5,569 nt of DNA from Fimbriimonadaceae bacterium. GTDB taxonomy: Bacteria; Armatimonadota; Fimbriimonadia; Fimbriimonadales; Fimbriimonadaceae. A program made the translations under genes and the position numbers. The notes under the pieces were generated by a model that worked only from the letters and a program-made list of their open reading frames with translations, was not told the DNA's origin and did no database searches. The stretch lies in assembly GCA_019454665.1 (NCBI GenBank), contig JACFNW010000170.1:1-5569 (forward strand), in the 5' to 3' direction. This document shows positions 1 through 5,569 of the stretch, piece by piece (position 1 is the first letter of the stretch; every line of letters begins with the position of its first letter).

Positions 1-852
1 CGGGATTCCAAAACCGATGTTCGCCTGGATCGTGCGCAGCACCACCGTGGTCCAACTCGGCCGCTGCACCGCGCTGTCGGGCAGTTGAAGCACGACGGTC
101 AAGCCGTTGTAGGGAGGGAGTGGCTCGTTGCGGGTTCCGGAGAAGTCCAAGTCGGAGAGCGTGATCCGCGTCGTCGTCTCGGCGTGCTCCCGGTCGCGGC
201 TGTCTCGGTCCACGTCCAGCGAATCGCGCGAGCCGTAGGCTCCGGCGAACACGCGGCCGCGCAGGATGCCCTCCTTCTGTTCTTCGGGATAGACGACTCG
301 AAATGCGGCGGATTGGATCGTCGTGTCCCATTCGGGGCCGATGACGTTCCAGTAGAGTTCGACGGCGCCGCCTTGTCCCGCCCACCCATCGGGACGGTCG
401 AACCAGTTCAGCGCGCCGACGGCCTTGTACCGAATGACGTAGGTCTTGCGCGTGCCGGGTTGGAGAAACACGTCGGCATCGCCCATCCGGATGCGGAGGT
501 TCTCGCCCTCGCGCGCCACGTCGGTGGTGATGGGCTGGTCGTCCTCGTCGGTCACCGAGATGCCGGAGAGGGCGACCCGACGCCGCCCGCGCCACGAATC
601 GGTGGGATAGTCCACCGGGATCACGCGGAAGATGCCGCGACGCGGCTCGTTGAACAGCACGTCAATCCGCTCCTCGACCTCGACGGTGTCGGTCTTCTGC
701 ATCGTGATCGTCACGTCGTACGATTCGATCACATAGGGCAGCGCTGGAGCGTCCTCGGCTTGCGCCCACAGGGACGCTGCAGAGCCCGCGAGCGCCGCCA
801 CCGCCAGGTTGAATCGGAGGAAGAACGCGATGGACGCGGAGGCGCGGTTCAT
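1..852 (-). CDS. DUF2207 domain-containing exported protein (C-terminus beyond window edge)
   Basis: This reading frame stays open for 284 codons from the ATG at 852-850 to the left edge, with no stop, so the gene is 3'-truncated by the window. The N-terminus is a signal peptide: a hydrophobic stretch at about residues 7-30 ends in SLWA-QAEDAPAL, with a likely cut after A31. What follows matches the extracellular part of DUF2207 membrane proteins: 'YVIESYDVTITMQKTDTVEV' near the start of the mature chain, 'RRGIFRVIPVDYP', and the family hallmark 'VELYWNVIGPEWDTTI' at about residues 160-175, followed by a beta-rich segment. In this family the exported domain is followed by transmembrane helices and a cytoplasmic tail, which would lie outside the window. 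The biochemical role of DUF2207 is unknown. No Shine-Dalgarno precedes the ATG. An ATG 11 nt upstream is out of frame and stops after four codons, so 852 is the only sensible start. The gene is divergent from the tRNA. Confidence 0.85.
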   Translation of the reverse strand, partial: MNRASASIAFFLRFNLAVAALAGSAASLWAQAEDAPALPYVIESYDVTITMQKTDTVEVEERIDVLFNEPRRGIFRVIPVDYPTDSWRGRRRVALSGISVTDEDDQPITTDVAREGENLRIRMGDADVFLQPGTRKTYVIRYKAVGALNWFDRPDGWAGQGGAVELYWNVIGPEWDTTIQSAAFRVVYPEEQKEGILRGRVFAGAYGSRDSLDVDRDSRDREHAETTTRITLSDLDFSGTRNEPLPPYNGLTVVLQLPDSAVQRPSWTTVVLRTIQANIGFGIP

Positions 853-861
853 GTCGTGGTC

Positions 862-867
862 ATTATC
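862..867 (-). promoter_or_regulatory. Possible -10 box of the DUF2207 gene
   Basis: On the minus strand, GATAAT (5 of 6 matches to TATAAT) ends 9 nt before the ATG at 852. If used, transcription would begin about 3 nt before the start codon, giving an almost leaderless mRNA, which fits the lack of a Shine-Dalgarno. No convincing -35 element is visible. A short AT-containing hexamer can arise by chance, so this is tentative. Confidence 0.3.
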
Positions 868-869
868 GC

Positions 870-885
870 AGAACCTGAGGGTTCT
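870..885. repeat. Short inverted repeat between divergent genes (AGAACC-4-GGTTCT)
   Basis: There is a perfect 6-bp dyad, AGAACC (870-875) and GGTTCT (880-885), separated by TGAG. It lies three bases upstream of the GATAAT box of the DUF2207 gene and about where a -35 element for the tRNA promoter would be expected. It could be an operator controlling one or both divergent genes. A 6-bp dyad in a 62-bp gap is not rare enough to exclude chance. Confidence 0.3.
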
Positions 886-897
886 TGCTTGGTCTAG

Positions 898-903
898 TAC
901 AAT
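898..903 (+). promoter_or_regulatory. Possible -10 box of the tRNA-Arg gene
   Basis: TACAAT (5 of 6 matches to TATAAT) ends 11 bp before the mature 5' end of the tRNA, so a transcript would start near 910 with a leader of about 5 nt for RNase P to remove. The spacing is right for a tRNA promoter. No good -35 hexamer is seen 16-18 bp upstream. Confidence 0.4.
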
Positions 904-914
904 GCCCTTGGATC

Positions 915-990
<76 letters not shown>

Positions 991-991
991 C

Positions 992-2827
992 CTACGCCTC
1001 GTTCATCGCCGCGAACTCGGGGATCCACGGCTCGAAGCGACGCCAGCGCTCGACCGACGTCGTGTAGATGGGTTGGCGCACTTGCCACAGGCTGGGCGTC
1101 CGCACGGCCCGTGTGTTGTCCTCGTGGCGCAGGCAGGCGTCGTCCCATTCCAGGCCGCAGAAGTCCAAGATCCGCCGCAACCACCCCTCGCGATCGGCCA
1201 CCAGTTCCTCGTAGGTCACCTCCAACAGCCGATCGGCGGGGATCGCCTGCCGCCAGTGGTCCATCTGCGACAGATACTCCCGGTAGGCGAACACAATGTT
1301 CTCGCGGTCGTGGGCGAACACGGGCGGGCGCTGGTAGGCCGTAGTGTACACCGAGAGACAGTTGTCTGCGGGGTTGCGGCGCACGTGGACGATGCGGGCG
1401 TTGGGCAGGGCCGAGTGGATCGCGCCGAGCATCGCGTAGTTGTGCGGCAGCTTGTCGGTCACACGCTTGGCCTCGGGCGCGAATCGCTCCAGTTCCCCCA
1501 GGTATTCGGCCGCGAGTTCGCCGAGGGAGTCCGCGTCGCCGATGCGCCCTTCGTTCTTGTGCCAGAAGGGCAATTCGCCCGCCCCAGCGATCTCTGGGTG
1601 GCTGGAGAGCATCTGCTCGAGCAACGAGGTCCCGGAGCGGATCATGCCCACGATGAGAATGGGCAGAACCGACTCGTTCGCCCCACGCGAGAGGGATCGC
1701 ATGTGGTCGGCGGTGAACGTTCGCCGCGTACGCTCGAAGCCGGCTGCATAGGCGTCGCGATCCCAGGGCTTGCGGCTCAGCCACACCTCGTAGGCGCAGC
1801 GGTTGCCCTCGTCGTAGCCGCGTATGGCCCGCTCGAAGTCGCCCAGGTCCTCGGCGGCTTTGCCCAGCGCATAGTGCATGTAGCCGCGGTCTCGGAGCGG
1901 GATCGTCGGGTCGGCCGCCAAATCGCGCAGGCGATCCAGCAATGGCGCGTCTTCGTCGTCGGCCTTTTTGGCCCGGAAGAGGTTGTAGTAAGCGAAACCG
2001 TGGCGCGGGTTGAGTTCGATGCTCTTCAGCAGGGCCCCGCGCGCCTCTGCGAAGCGGCCCTGTTCCTGAAACCAAAACCCGAGCGAGGCGTGCGCCACAG
2101 CGTTCTCGGAGTCGTATCGAACCGCTCGCACCAGATGCCGCTCGGCATCGTTCCCGCGGCCGTCTTCGGAAAGGGCAAGCGCCTTGAGCAAGTGGGCGTT
2201 GGAGTTGAACGACTGGAGCGCCAAGGCGTGGTCGGCGGCCTCGATCGCGTCTTCGAACTTGCCGTGGGCGAGCTTCAAGCGTCCGAGGTTGATCCATGCA
2301 TCGAGCGTCCGAGGGGCCAACTCGACGACGCGCTCCCACGCGGTTGCCGAGTCGAACTCGCGCCCCGCGTCGCGCAGGGCGGCGGCCAGGTTCTGGTGGC
2401 CGGGCACGGAAGAGGGATCGAGCGCGATCACCCGCTCGAAGCACAAGACCGCCTCCTGAAACTGGCCCGATTCGGCGAGCAGCAACCCGAAGTGCATCCA
2501 AAGGTCGGGGTCGTCGGGATGGCGCTCGACCAACGACGACGCCATCTCGAGCCCGGATTCGACGCGGCCCGTGGAGACGAGCACGCGGGTCAGGGCGATC
2601 GTTGCCTCAAGGTGATCGGGGGCGAGTTCAAGGGCGCGTCTCAGCGCCTCCTCGGCAACCGGCACGTCGCCATGGGCGGCGAGCGCGATGCCTCGCACCA
2701 CGTGTGCCGTGGGTTCGTCAGGTGCCACGGCAACAGCCTCTTGGCTGAGGCGAACGGCATCCTCCGGCCGACCAGCGGCCAGCGCCGCTTGAGCCGACCG
2801 CAACAGGCCAGGAAGGTTTGCGTTCAT
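992..2827 (-). CDS. TPR-repeat PAPS-dependent sulfotransferase
   Basis: The 611-residue protein has no signal peptide, so it is probably cytosolic. Residues 5-276 are eight uninterrupted 34-residue TPR units (5-38, 39-72, 73-106 and so on), many ending in a P-D/N-type turn; a ninth TPR-like helix pair lies at about 315-345. The C-terminal part from about residue 388 is a Sulfotransferase_3-type domain. The 5'-phosphosulfate loop is ILIVGMIRSGTS (390-401), with R397 expected to contact PAPS. GAGELPFW (415-422) contains E418, at the position of the catalytic base in tyrosyl-protein sulfotransferases. DKLPHNY (458-464) holds K459. RIVHVRRNPADNCLSVY (478-494) is the 3'-phosphate binding element. 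The end, TPSLWQVRQPIY (577-588) followed by VERWRRFEPW, is typical of TPR-sulfotransferases. The family transfers sulfate from PAPS to protein tyrosines, glycans or small molecules; the acceptor here cannot be read from sequence. The TPRs probably bind the acceptor. The start has an AGAGGA Shine-Dalgarno with 7-nt spacing. The PAPS-making cysNC lies about 1.1 kb upstream on the same strand. Confidence 0.93.
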   Translation of the reverse strand: MNANLPGLLRSAQAALAAGRPEDAVRLSQEAVAVAPDEPTAHVVRGIALAAHGDVPVAEEALRRALELAPDHLEATIALTRVLVSTGRVESGLEMASSLVERHPDDPDLWMHFGLLLAESGQFQEAVLCFERVIALDPSSVPGHQNLAAALRDAGREFDSATAWERVVELAPRTLDAWINLGRLKLAHGKFEDAIEAADHALALQSFNSNAHLLKALALSEDGRGNDAERHLVRAVRYDSENAVAHASLGFWFQEQGRFAEARGALLKSIELNPRHGFAYYNLFRAKKADDEDAPLLDRLRDLAADPTIPLRDRGYMHYALGKAAEDLGDFERAIRGYDEGNRCAYEVWLSRKPWDRDAYAAGFERTRRTFTADHMRSLSRGANESVLPILIVGMIRSGTSLLEQMLSSHPEIAGAGELPFWHKNEGRIGDADSLGELAAEYLGELERFAPEAKRVTDKLPHNYAMLGAIHSALPNARIVHVRRNPADNCLSVYTTAYQRPPVFAHDRENIVFAYREYLSQMDHWRQAIPADRLLEVTYEELVADREGWLRRILDFCGLEWDDACLRHEDNTRAVRTPSLWQVRQPIYTTSVERWRRFEPWIPEFAAMNEA

Positions 2828-2833
2828 GCGGGT

Positions 2834-2862
2834 GTCCTCTGGCGGGCAAACCGCCAGAGGAC
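2834..2862 (-). promoter_or_regulatory. Perfect 12-bp hairpin that sequesters the sulfotransferase RBS
   Basis: Arms GTCCTCTGGCGG (2834-2845) and CCGCCAGAGGAC (2851-2862) are perfectly complementary around a 5-nt loop (GCAAA as read on the plus strand). The hairpin occupies 29 of the 43 nt between the lipoprotein stop and the sulfotransferase start. In the minus-strand transcript its 3' arm contains the AGAGGA Shine-Dalgarno of the sulfotransferase gene, so the folded form should block ribosome entry. It could also act as a terminator or as a 3' stability element for the pilin-lipoprotein mRNA, but no U-tract follows on either strand (ACCCGCATG on minus, TTCGATGC on plus), so it is not a standard intrinsic terminator. 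The structure is certain; its function is inferred. Confidence 0.8.
2835..2840 (-). promoter_or_regulatory. Shine-Dalgarno of the sulfotransferase gene, inside a hairpin stem
   Basis: AGAGGA on the minus strand ends 7 nt before the ATG at 2827, an ideal distance, and it fixes that ATG as the start. It is the clearest Shine-Dalgarno in the window. All six bases are paired in the 12-bp stem described for 2834-2862. Confidence 0.75.
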
Positions 2863-2870
2863 TTCGATGC

Positions 2871-3074
2871 TTAGCGCTGACCCCCGCCCGGGACCGCGGC
2901 GTCGCGACTTAGGGCCGCCATCCGCTCGCGCTCTTCCTCGCTCATGCGGCGATTGCGCGACTCGTTGATCTCCGAACCGCTCACCACCGGATCGTTGGGA
3001 CCCGGGTCGGTGTTGCAGCCCGCGAGACCGACGACCGCTGCACAGCCAAGGAGCAGGACTAGTCCCCGGACCAT
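2871..3074 (-). CDS. Small lipoprotein, function unknown
   Basis: The 67-residue product begins [20 protein letters not shown], a short lipoprotein signal with one N-terminal Arg and the lipobox LAG-C. Cleavage before C20 and lipidation would leave a 48-residue mature peptide anchored in a membrane. Asn at +2 is not the Asp retention signal known from E. coli. The mature part starts with a flexible Pro/Asp/Gly stretch ([15 protein letters not shown]) and continues with a strongly charged, probably helical segment rich in Arg and Glu (about residues 37-57). The same frame is open further upstream, but the sequence there is only the shadow of the pseudopilin gene; the lipobox decides the start at 3074. 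That start overlaps the end of the pseudopilin gene by 16 nt, with GGGG six bases upstream as a weak Shine-Dalgarno, so translational coupling is likely. I do not recognise a family. The linkage suggests an accessory role at the envelope with the pseudopilin. Confidence 0.82.
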   Translation of the reverse strand: MVRGLVLLLGCAAVVGLAGCNTDPGPNDPVVSGSEINESRNRRMSEEERERMAALSRDAAVPGGGQR

Positions 3075-3919
3075 GGCTTGCCCCAGAACGTCCAGAGGTT
3101 GCGCGCGTCCATCTGGGCGCAGAACTCGGCAAACGTGTTCGCCTCGGTCTGGCCGGGCGTGTCCTCGTAGTACTTGACGAATTTGTCGTAGCCGAACTTG
3201 GCCGCGTGCCCGTCCGCATAGGCGCCGAGGAACCGCGTGCCGTACTGCTTGCGCGCGTCGAACACGAGTTGGTACCACGAGAACGTGTTGGCATAGCGGT
3301 CGGCCGTCGGCCAAGCCGCTTGCACAGACAAGAAGCGCATCCACGACCAGTTCGAGATCGAGCCGTATCGGGTCGGCGTGATGGCGAGCCGCTTGGTCGG
3401 GTCCTCAAAGGCCGTCATGCTGCGCGCCGAAGAGCCCGCGCCGCCGCCCGCACCCGTGCAGGCGTTGGTGGCCGTCGTGGTTCGCGAGTAGCCGTCCGTG
3501 TTCATCGAGAACGTCGTGATCCACGCCCACGTGTACGTGTAGTACGGGTCGGGATAGTACGGATCCTGATACAGAATGTCGTAGTTCGAGATCTCGCCGA
3601 TCGTCTTGTCGAAGTAGATCGGCTTGCTCTTGACATAGGGGAAGATCTTGCCCACCCACGTGTTGTTGTAGTGGTACTGGTTGGGGTCGACGCCCGGATT
3701 TTCGGCCCATCCGTACTCGGGTGCGATCATGTCGTCGTAATCGGACGAATAGATGTGCAAGCCGAGGGCCATCTGCTTCAGCCCGGAGAGCGACGTGCTC
3801 ACCTTGGCTGCGGATTTGGCCTGTGCATAAACGGGGAAAAGCATGGCGGCGAGGATCGCGATGATCGCGATCACGACGAGCAGCTCGATGAGCGTGAAAG
3901 CGCGTCGGCGGTTCTGCAT
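3059..3919 (-). CDS. Prepilin-type N-terminal methylation domain protein (type II pseudopilin-like)
   Basis: The 286-residue protein has a class III prepilin leader, MQNRRRA, then F8-T-L-I-E12 and one hydrophobic helix to about residue 30. Prepilin peptidase should cut between A7 and F8 (Ala replaces the commoner Gly at -1) and methylate F8; E12 is the conserved Glu+5. The opening is followed by FPVYAQAK, a Leu-Lys-Gln element at 47-49 and [11 protein letters not shown] (58-68), as in the large pseudopilin families of Armatimonadota and Planctomycetota. [13 protein letters not shown] (230-242) resembles the DG motif near the end of DUF1559-type proteins. The protein has 24 Tyr (8%), concentrated in [10 protein letters not shown] (121-130), a Gly-rich loop at 156-162 and only two Cys (C154, C267). 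It probably sits in the inner membrane or a pseudopilus with its C-terminal domain outside. It lies 24 nt after cysNC and overlaps the lipoprotein gene. Another ATG four bases upstream is out of frame. Confidence 0.92.
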   Translation of the reverse strand: MQNRRRAFTLIELLVVIAIIAILAAMLFPVYAQAKSAAKVSTSLSGLKQMALGLHIYSSDYDDMIAPEYGWAENPGVDPNQYHYNNTWVGKIFPYVKSKPIYFDKTIGEISNYDILYQDPYYPDPYYTYTWAWITTFSMNTDGYSRTTTATNACTGAGGGAGSSARSMTAFEDPTKRLAITPTRYGSISNWSWMRFLSVQAAWPTADRYANTFSWYQLVFDARKQYGTRFLGAYADGHAAKFGYDKFVKYYEDTPGQTEANTFAEFCAQMDARNLWTFWGKPWSGD

Positions 3920-3926
3920 CCATCCC

Positions 3927-3932
3927 AGTATA
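3927..3932 (-). promoter_or_regulatory. Possible -10 box giving a leaderless pseudopilin mRNA
   Basis: On the minus strand, TATACT (5 of 6 matches to TATAAT; fits the TANNNT pattern) ends 7 nt before the pseudopilin ATG at 3919. Normal -10 to start spacing would place transcription initiation at 3920-3919, on the start codon itself. No Shine-Dalgarno is present: the 24-nt gap after cysNC carries a pyrimidine run, ACCTCCTCT, instead. No clear -35 is seen. The alternative is simple read-through from cysNC with weak initiation. Confidence 0.4.
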
Positions 3933-3943
3933 AGAGGAGGTTG

Positions 3944-5569
3944 TTAAGATCGCGCGAGAAAAATGCGCGAATTGACAAAGTCCACCAACCGCTGGGCCGC
4001 CTCCCCGGGCCCATATTCGCTCGTGAGGAGTCGAAGAGCAGGACAATCTGGAGGCTCGTAGGGCGATGAAACGCCCGTGAACCCGGCGATCTCGCCTCGC
4101 CTAGCCCGGGCGTATAGCCCTTTGACATCCCGCGCTTCGGCCACTTCGAGCGGGCAGTCCACAAACACCTCGAACCAGGCGTCGCCAACGATCTCCGCGG
4201 CGAGTTCGCGCTGCGACCGCATCGGGCTGATCAGCGAGCAAATCACGACCACCCCTTGGCTGGCGAGCAAACGGGCCACCTCGGCGGTTCGGCGGATGTT
4301 CTCGGTGCGGTCGCTCTCCGAGAAGGCCAGGTCTCGGTTCAATCCAGCACGCAATGCGTCGCCATCGAGTTGCACCACGGCGACGCCCGCCGCGCGCAAC
4401 CGAGCGGCTGTCAGGTCCGAGAGCGTGGACTTCCCCGCACCGCTCAGCCCCGTCATCCAGACGCACAGCCCTCGTTCGGAGCGTGCCCCAGGCTCCAAAG
4501 CCGGCACGCGCAACACAACGCCCGCCGCCATGACTTCGCCGGTTTCCACCGAGAGCAGTTCGAACGAGCCCGTCGTCCGATCCGATCGGTACACATCCAA
4601 ACAGAGGGTATCGGCAAACCTCAAGCTCACTTTTCCCACGTGGTTGAGTTCCAACGAATCGGCGGCTTCGCGATGGAGCGTGTCCGGTGCAACACGGTAC
4701 GCGATCTCCCCGATGGTCCCGAGTGCCGAAGCCGTCCCGCTCAGCACGCGATAGGGTGAGCGAAGGCGGGCCGGATCCTCGGACATCCATACCACCATGG
4801 CCTCGGCGGAGTGCGCCACGGTCGCCGGGTTCTTAGGTCGCACGAGCATCGCTCCACGCCCGACATCCAGATCGTCGGCCAGAACCACGATGACGGGATC
4901 GCCCACGGTACACGATTCCACGGGCCCATCCGGCGAGAGGATCTCGACGACCGACGTCGTCTCTCCGCTCGGCAACACTTGGACCATTTCGCCAACCCGG
5001 ATGGCGCCCGAACACGCCTCGCCCATCAGCCCGCGCAGTCCGGGTCCGGGCCGAACGACGCCTTGAACAGGGAAACGGAAGAAGTACGGTCTGGCGGCCG
5101 CCTCCAAGTCGTCCAACGTATGGAGCACGCTCGGGCCATGAAACCAGGGCATCGCCCCGCGATACGACACGATGCCCTCGCCTTCCACCGCCGAAACGGG
5201 CAGGAACCGCAGGTCGGCGAACTCCATCCCGTGGACGCCGGCCCGAAACTCCTCGGCGCGAGCCTCGAACGCGTCCTGCTCGTAGCCGACCAGGTCCATC
5301 TTGTTGACGGCGACCAGCACGTGCGGCATGCCCAACAGCGAAGCGATGAACGCGTGCAGATAGGTCTGCCGCGTCGGGCCGCGTTCGGCGTCGAGCAAAA
5401 GGATGACCGCCTCTGCGGTCGAGACGCCCGTGAACATGTTGCGCGTGTACCGCGCGTGCCCCGGCGTGTCGGCGAGCAGATAGCGACGCTTAGCCGTGGC
5501 GAACGTGCGGTAGGCCACATCGATCGTGATCTTCTGTTCGCGTTCGGCGCGGAGGCCGTCGGTGAGGAG
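3944..5569 (-). CDS. cysNC: Bifunctional sulfate adenylyltransferase subunit 1 / adenylylsulfate kinase (CysN-CysC fusion), 5' end beyond window
   Basis: The frame is open for 541 residues from the right edge to the TAA at 3946-3944; the N-terminus with the GTPase P-loop lies outside. Numbering the visible residues, the CysN GTPase continues with EREQKITIDVAYR (9-21, switch I), DTPGH (34-38), NKMD (89-92) and SA (126-127), then two beta-barrel domains (about 166-352) ending in TTGSFELLSVETGEVMAAG. The CysC kinase occupies about 366-541: Walker A GLSGAGKST (374-382), LDGDALRAGLN (401-411), DRTENIRR (420-427), ISPMR (447-451) with the Ser phosphorylated in some homologues, and KGLYARAR (483-490) plus GFTGVSSPYEPP (496-507). 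All key kinase motifs are present, so it should be active. CysN with CysD makes APS from ATP and sulfate, driven by GTP; CysC phosphorylates APS to PAPS. cysD would be expected just upstream, outside the window. The fusion resembles rhizobial NodQ. PAPS serves sulfur assimilation or sulfotransferases such as the one at 992-2827. Confidence 0.96.
   Translation of the reverse strand, partial: LLTDGLRAEREQKITIDVAYRTFATAKRRYLLADTPGHARYTRNMFTGVSTAEAVILLLDAERGPTRQTYLHAFIASLLGMPHVLVAVNKMDLVGYEQDAFEARAEEFRAGVHGMEFADLRFLPVSAVEGEGIVSYRGAMPWFHGPSVLHTLDDLEAAARPYFFRFPVQGVVRPGPGLRGLMGEACSGAIRVGEMVQVLPSGETTSVVEILSPDGPVESCTVGDPVIVVLADDLDVGRGAMLVRPKNPATVAHSAEAMVVWMSEDPARLRSPYRVLSGTASALGTIGEIAYRVAPDTLHREAADSLELNHVGKVSLRFADTLCLDVYRSDRTTGSFELLSVETGEVMAAGVVLRVPALEPGARSERGLCVWMTGLSGAGKSTLSDLTAARLRAAGVAVVQLDGDALRAGLNRDLAFSESDRTENIRRTAEVARLLASQGVVVICSLISPMRSQRELAAEIVGDAWFEVFVDCPLEVAEARDVKGLYARARRGEIAGFTGVSSPYEPPDCPALRLLTSEYGPGEAAQRLVDFVNSRIFLARS

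Noticed and set aside
85..897. A 270-codon plus-strand open frame opposite the DUF2207 gene
   Set aside because: The minus-strand frame has a signal peptide and the DUF2207 signature. The plus-strand translation shows no motif and it would run into the tRNA promoter region.
2834..2862. Standard Rho-independent terminator
   Set aside because: The stem is strong, but neither strand has a T-run after it, and one arm carries the downstream gene's Shine-Dalgarno.
3075..3344. N-terminal extension of the lipoprotein frame to 3344
   Set aside because: This part lies wholly inside the pseudopilin gene in another frame, and it would bury the lipobox signal in the middle of the protein.
3850..3875. 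Repeated GATCGCGAT units
   Set aside because: They encode the Ile-Ala-Ile-Ile-Ala-Ile helix of the prepilin N-terminus, so the repetition follows from the protein sequence.
3934..3942. AGGAGGT on the plus strand, resembling a strong Shine-Dalgarno
   Set aside because: No start codon with a plausible frame follows at the right distance; it is the complement of the pyrimidine run between cysNC and the pseudopilin gene.

Overview
The window comes from a GC-rich bacterial chromosome. It holds five protein genes, all on the minus strand, and one tRNA gene on the plus strand. The pseudopilin has the '[27 protein letters not shown]' opening and a late DG motif, a style that multiplies in Armatimonadota (Fimbriimonadia) and Planctomycetota. 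With the small lipoprotein beside it, I lean towards Armatimonadota, but this is inference from family resemblance only.

Reading in the direction of transcription, from high to low coordinates: (1) 5569-3944 is a CysN-CysC fusion (ATP sulfurylase GTPase subunit plus APS kinase) with its N-terminus off the right edge; it makes PAPS. (2) 3919-3059 is a tyrosine-rich type II secretion/type IV pilin-like protein starting 24 nt after the cysNC stop. (3) 3074-2871 is a 67-residue lipoprotein whose start lies inside the end of the pseudopilin gene. (4) A perfect 12-bp hairpin at 2862-2834 fills most of the next 43-nt gap and buries the Shine-Dalgarno of the following gene. (5) 2827-992 is a cytosolic protein with eight tandem TPRs joined to a PAPS-dependent sulfotransferase domain. 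(6) 990-915 is the tRNA-Arg(UCU) gene, which runs the other way and stops one base from the sulfotransferase stop codon. (7) A 62-bp divergent intergenic region (914-853) contains a small dyad and -10-like boxes. (8) 852-1 is an exported DUF2207-type protein whose C-terminus runs off the left edge.

The biochemical theme is sulfate activation and transfer: a PAPS-producing enzyme and a PAPS-using enzyme flank a two-gene cell-envelope unit. The sulfotransferase resembles the tyrosyl-protein sulfotransferase type of fold, and the enclosed pseudopilin has about 8% tyrosine, several next to Asp/Glu. By analogy with the Xanthomonas rax genes (PAPS synthesis by RaxP/RaxQ, sulfotransferase RaxST, exported tyrosine-sulfated peptide RaxX), a tyrosine-sulfation module is possible. 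It is not shown by the sequence; ordinary sulfur assimilation next to an unrelated sulfotransferase is the simpler reading. The start of the pseudopilin lacks a usable Shine-Dalgarno and has a TATACT box just upstream, which suggests a leaderless transcript.

No mobile elements, CRISPR arrays, rRNA or pseudogenes were found. Apart from the short gaps described, the window is fully coding.
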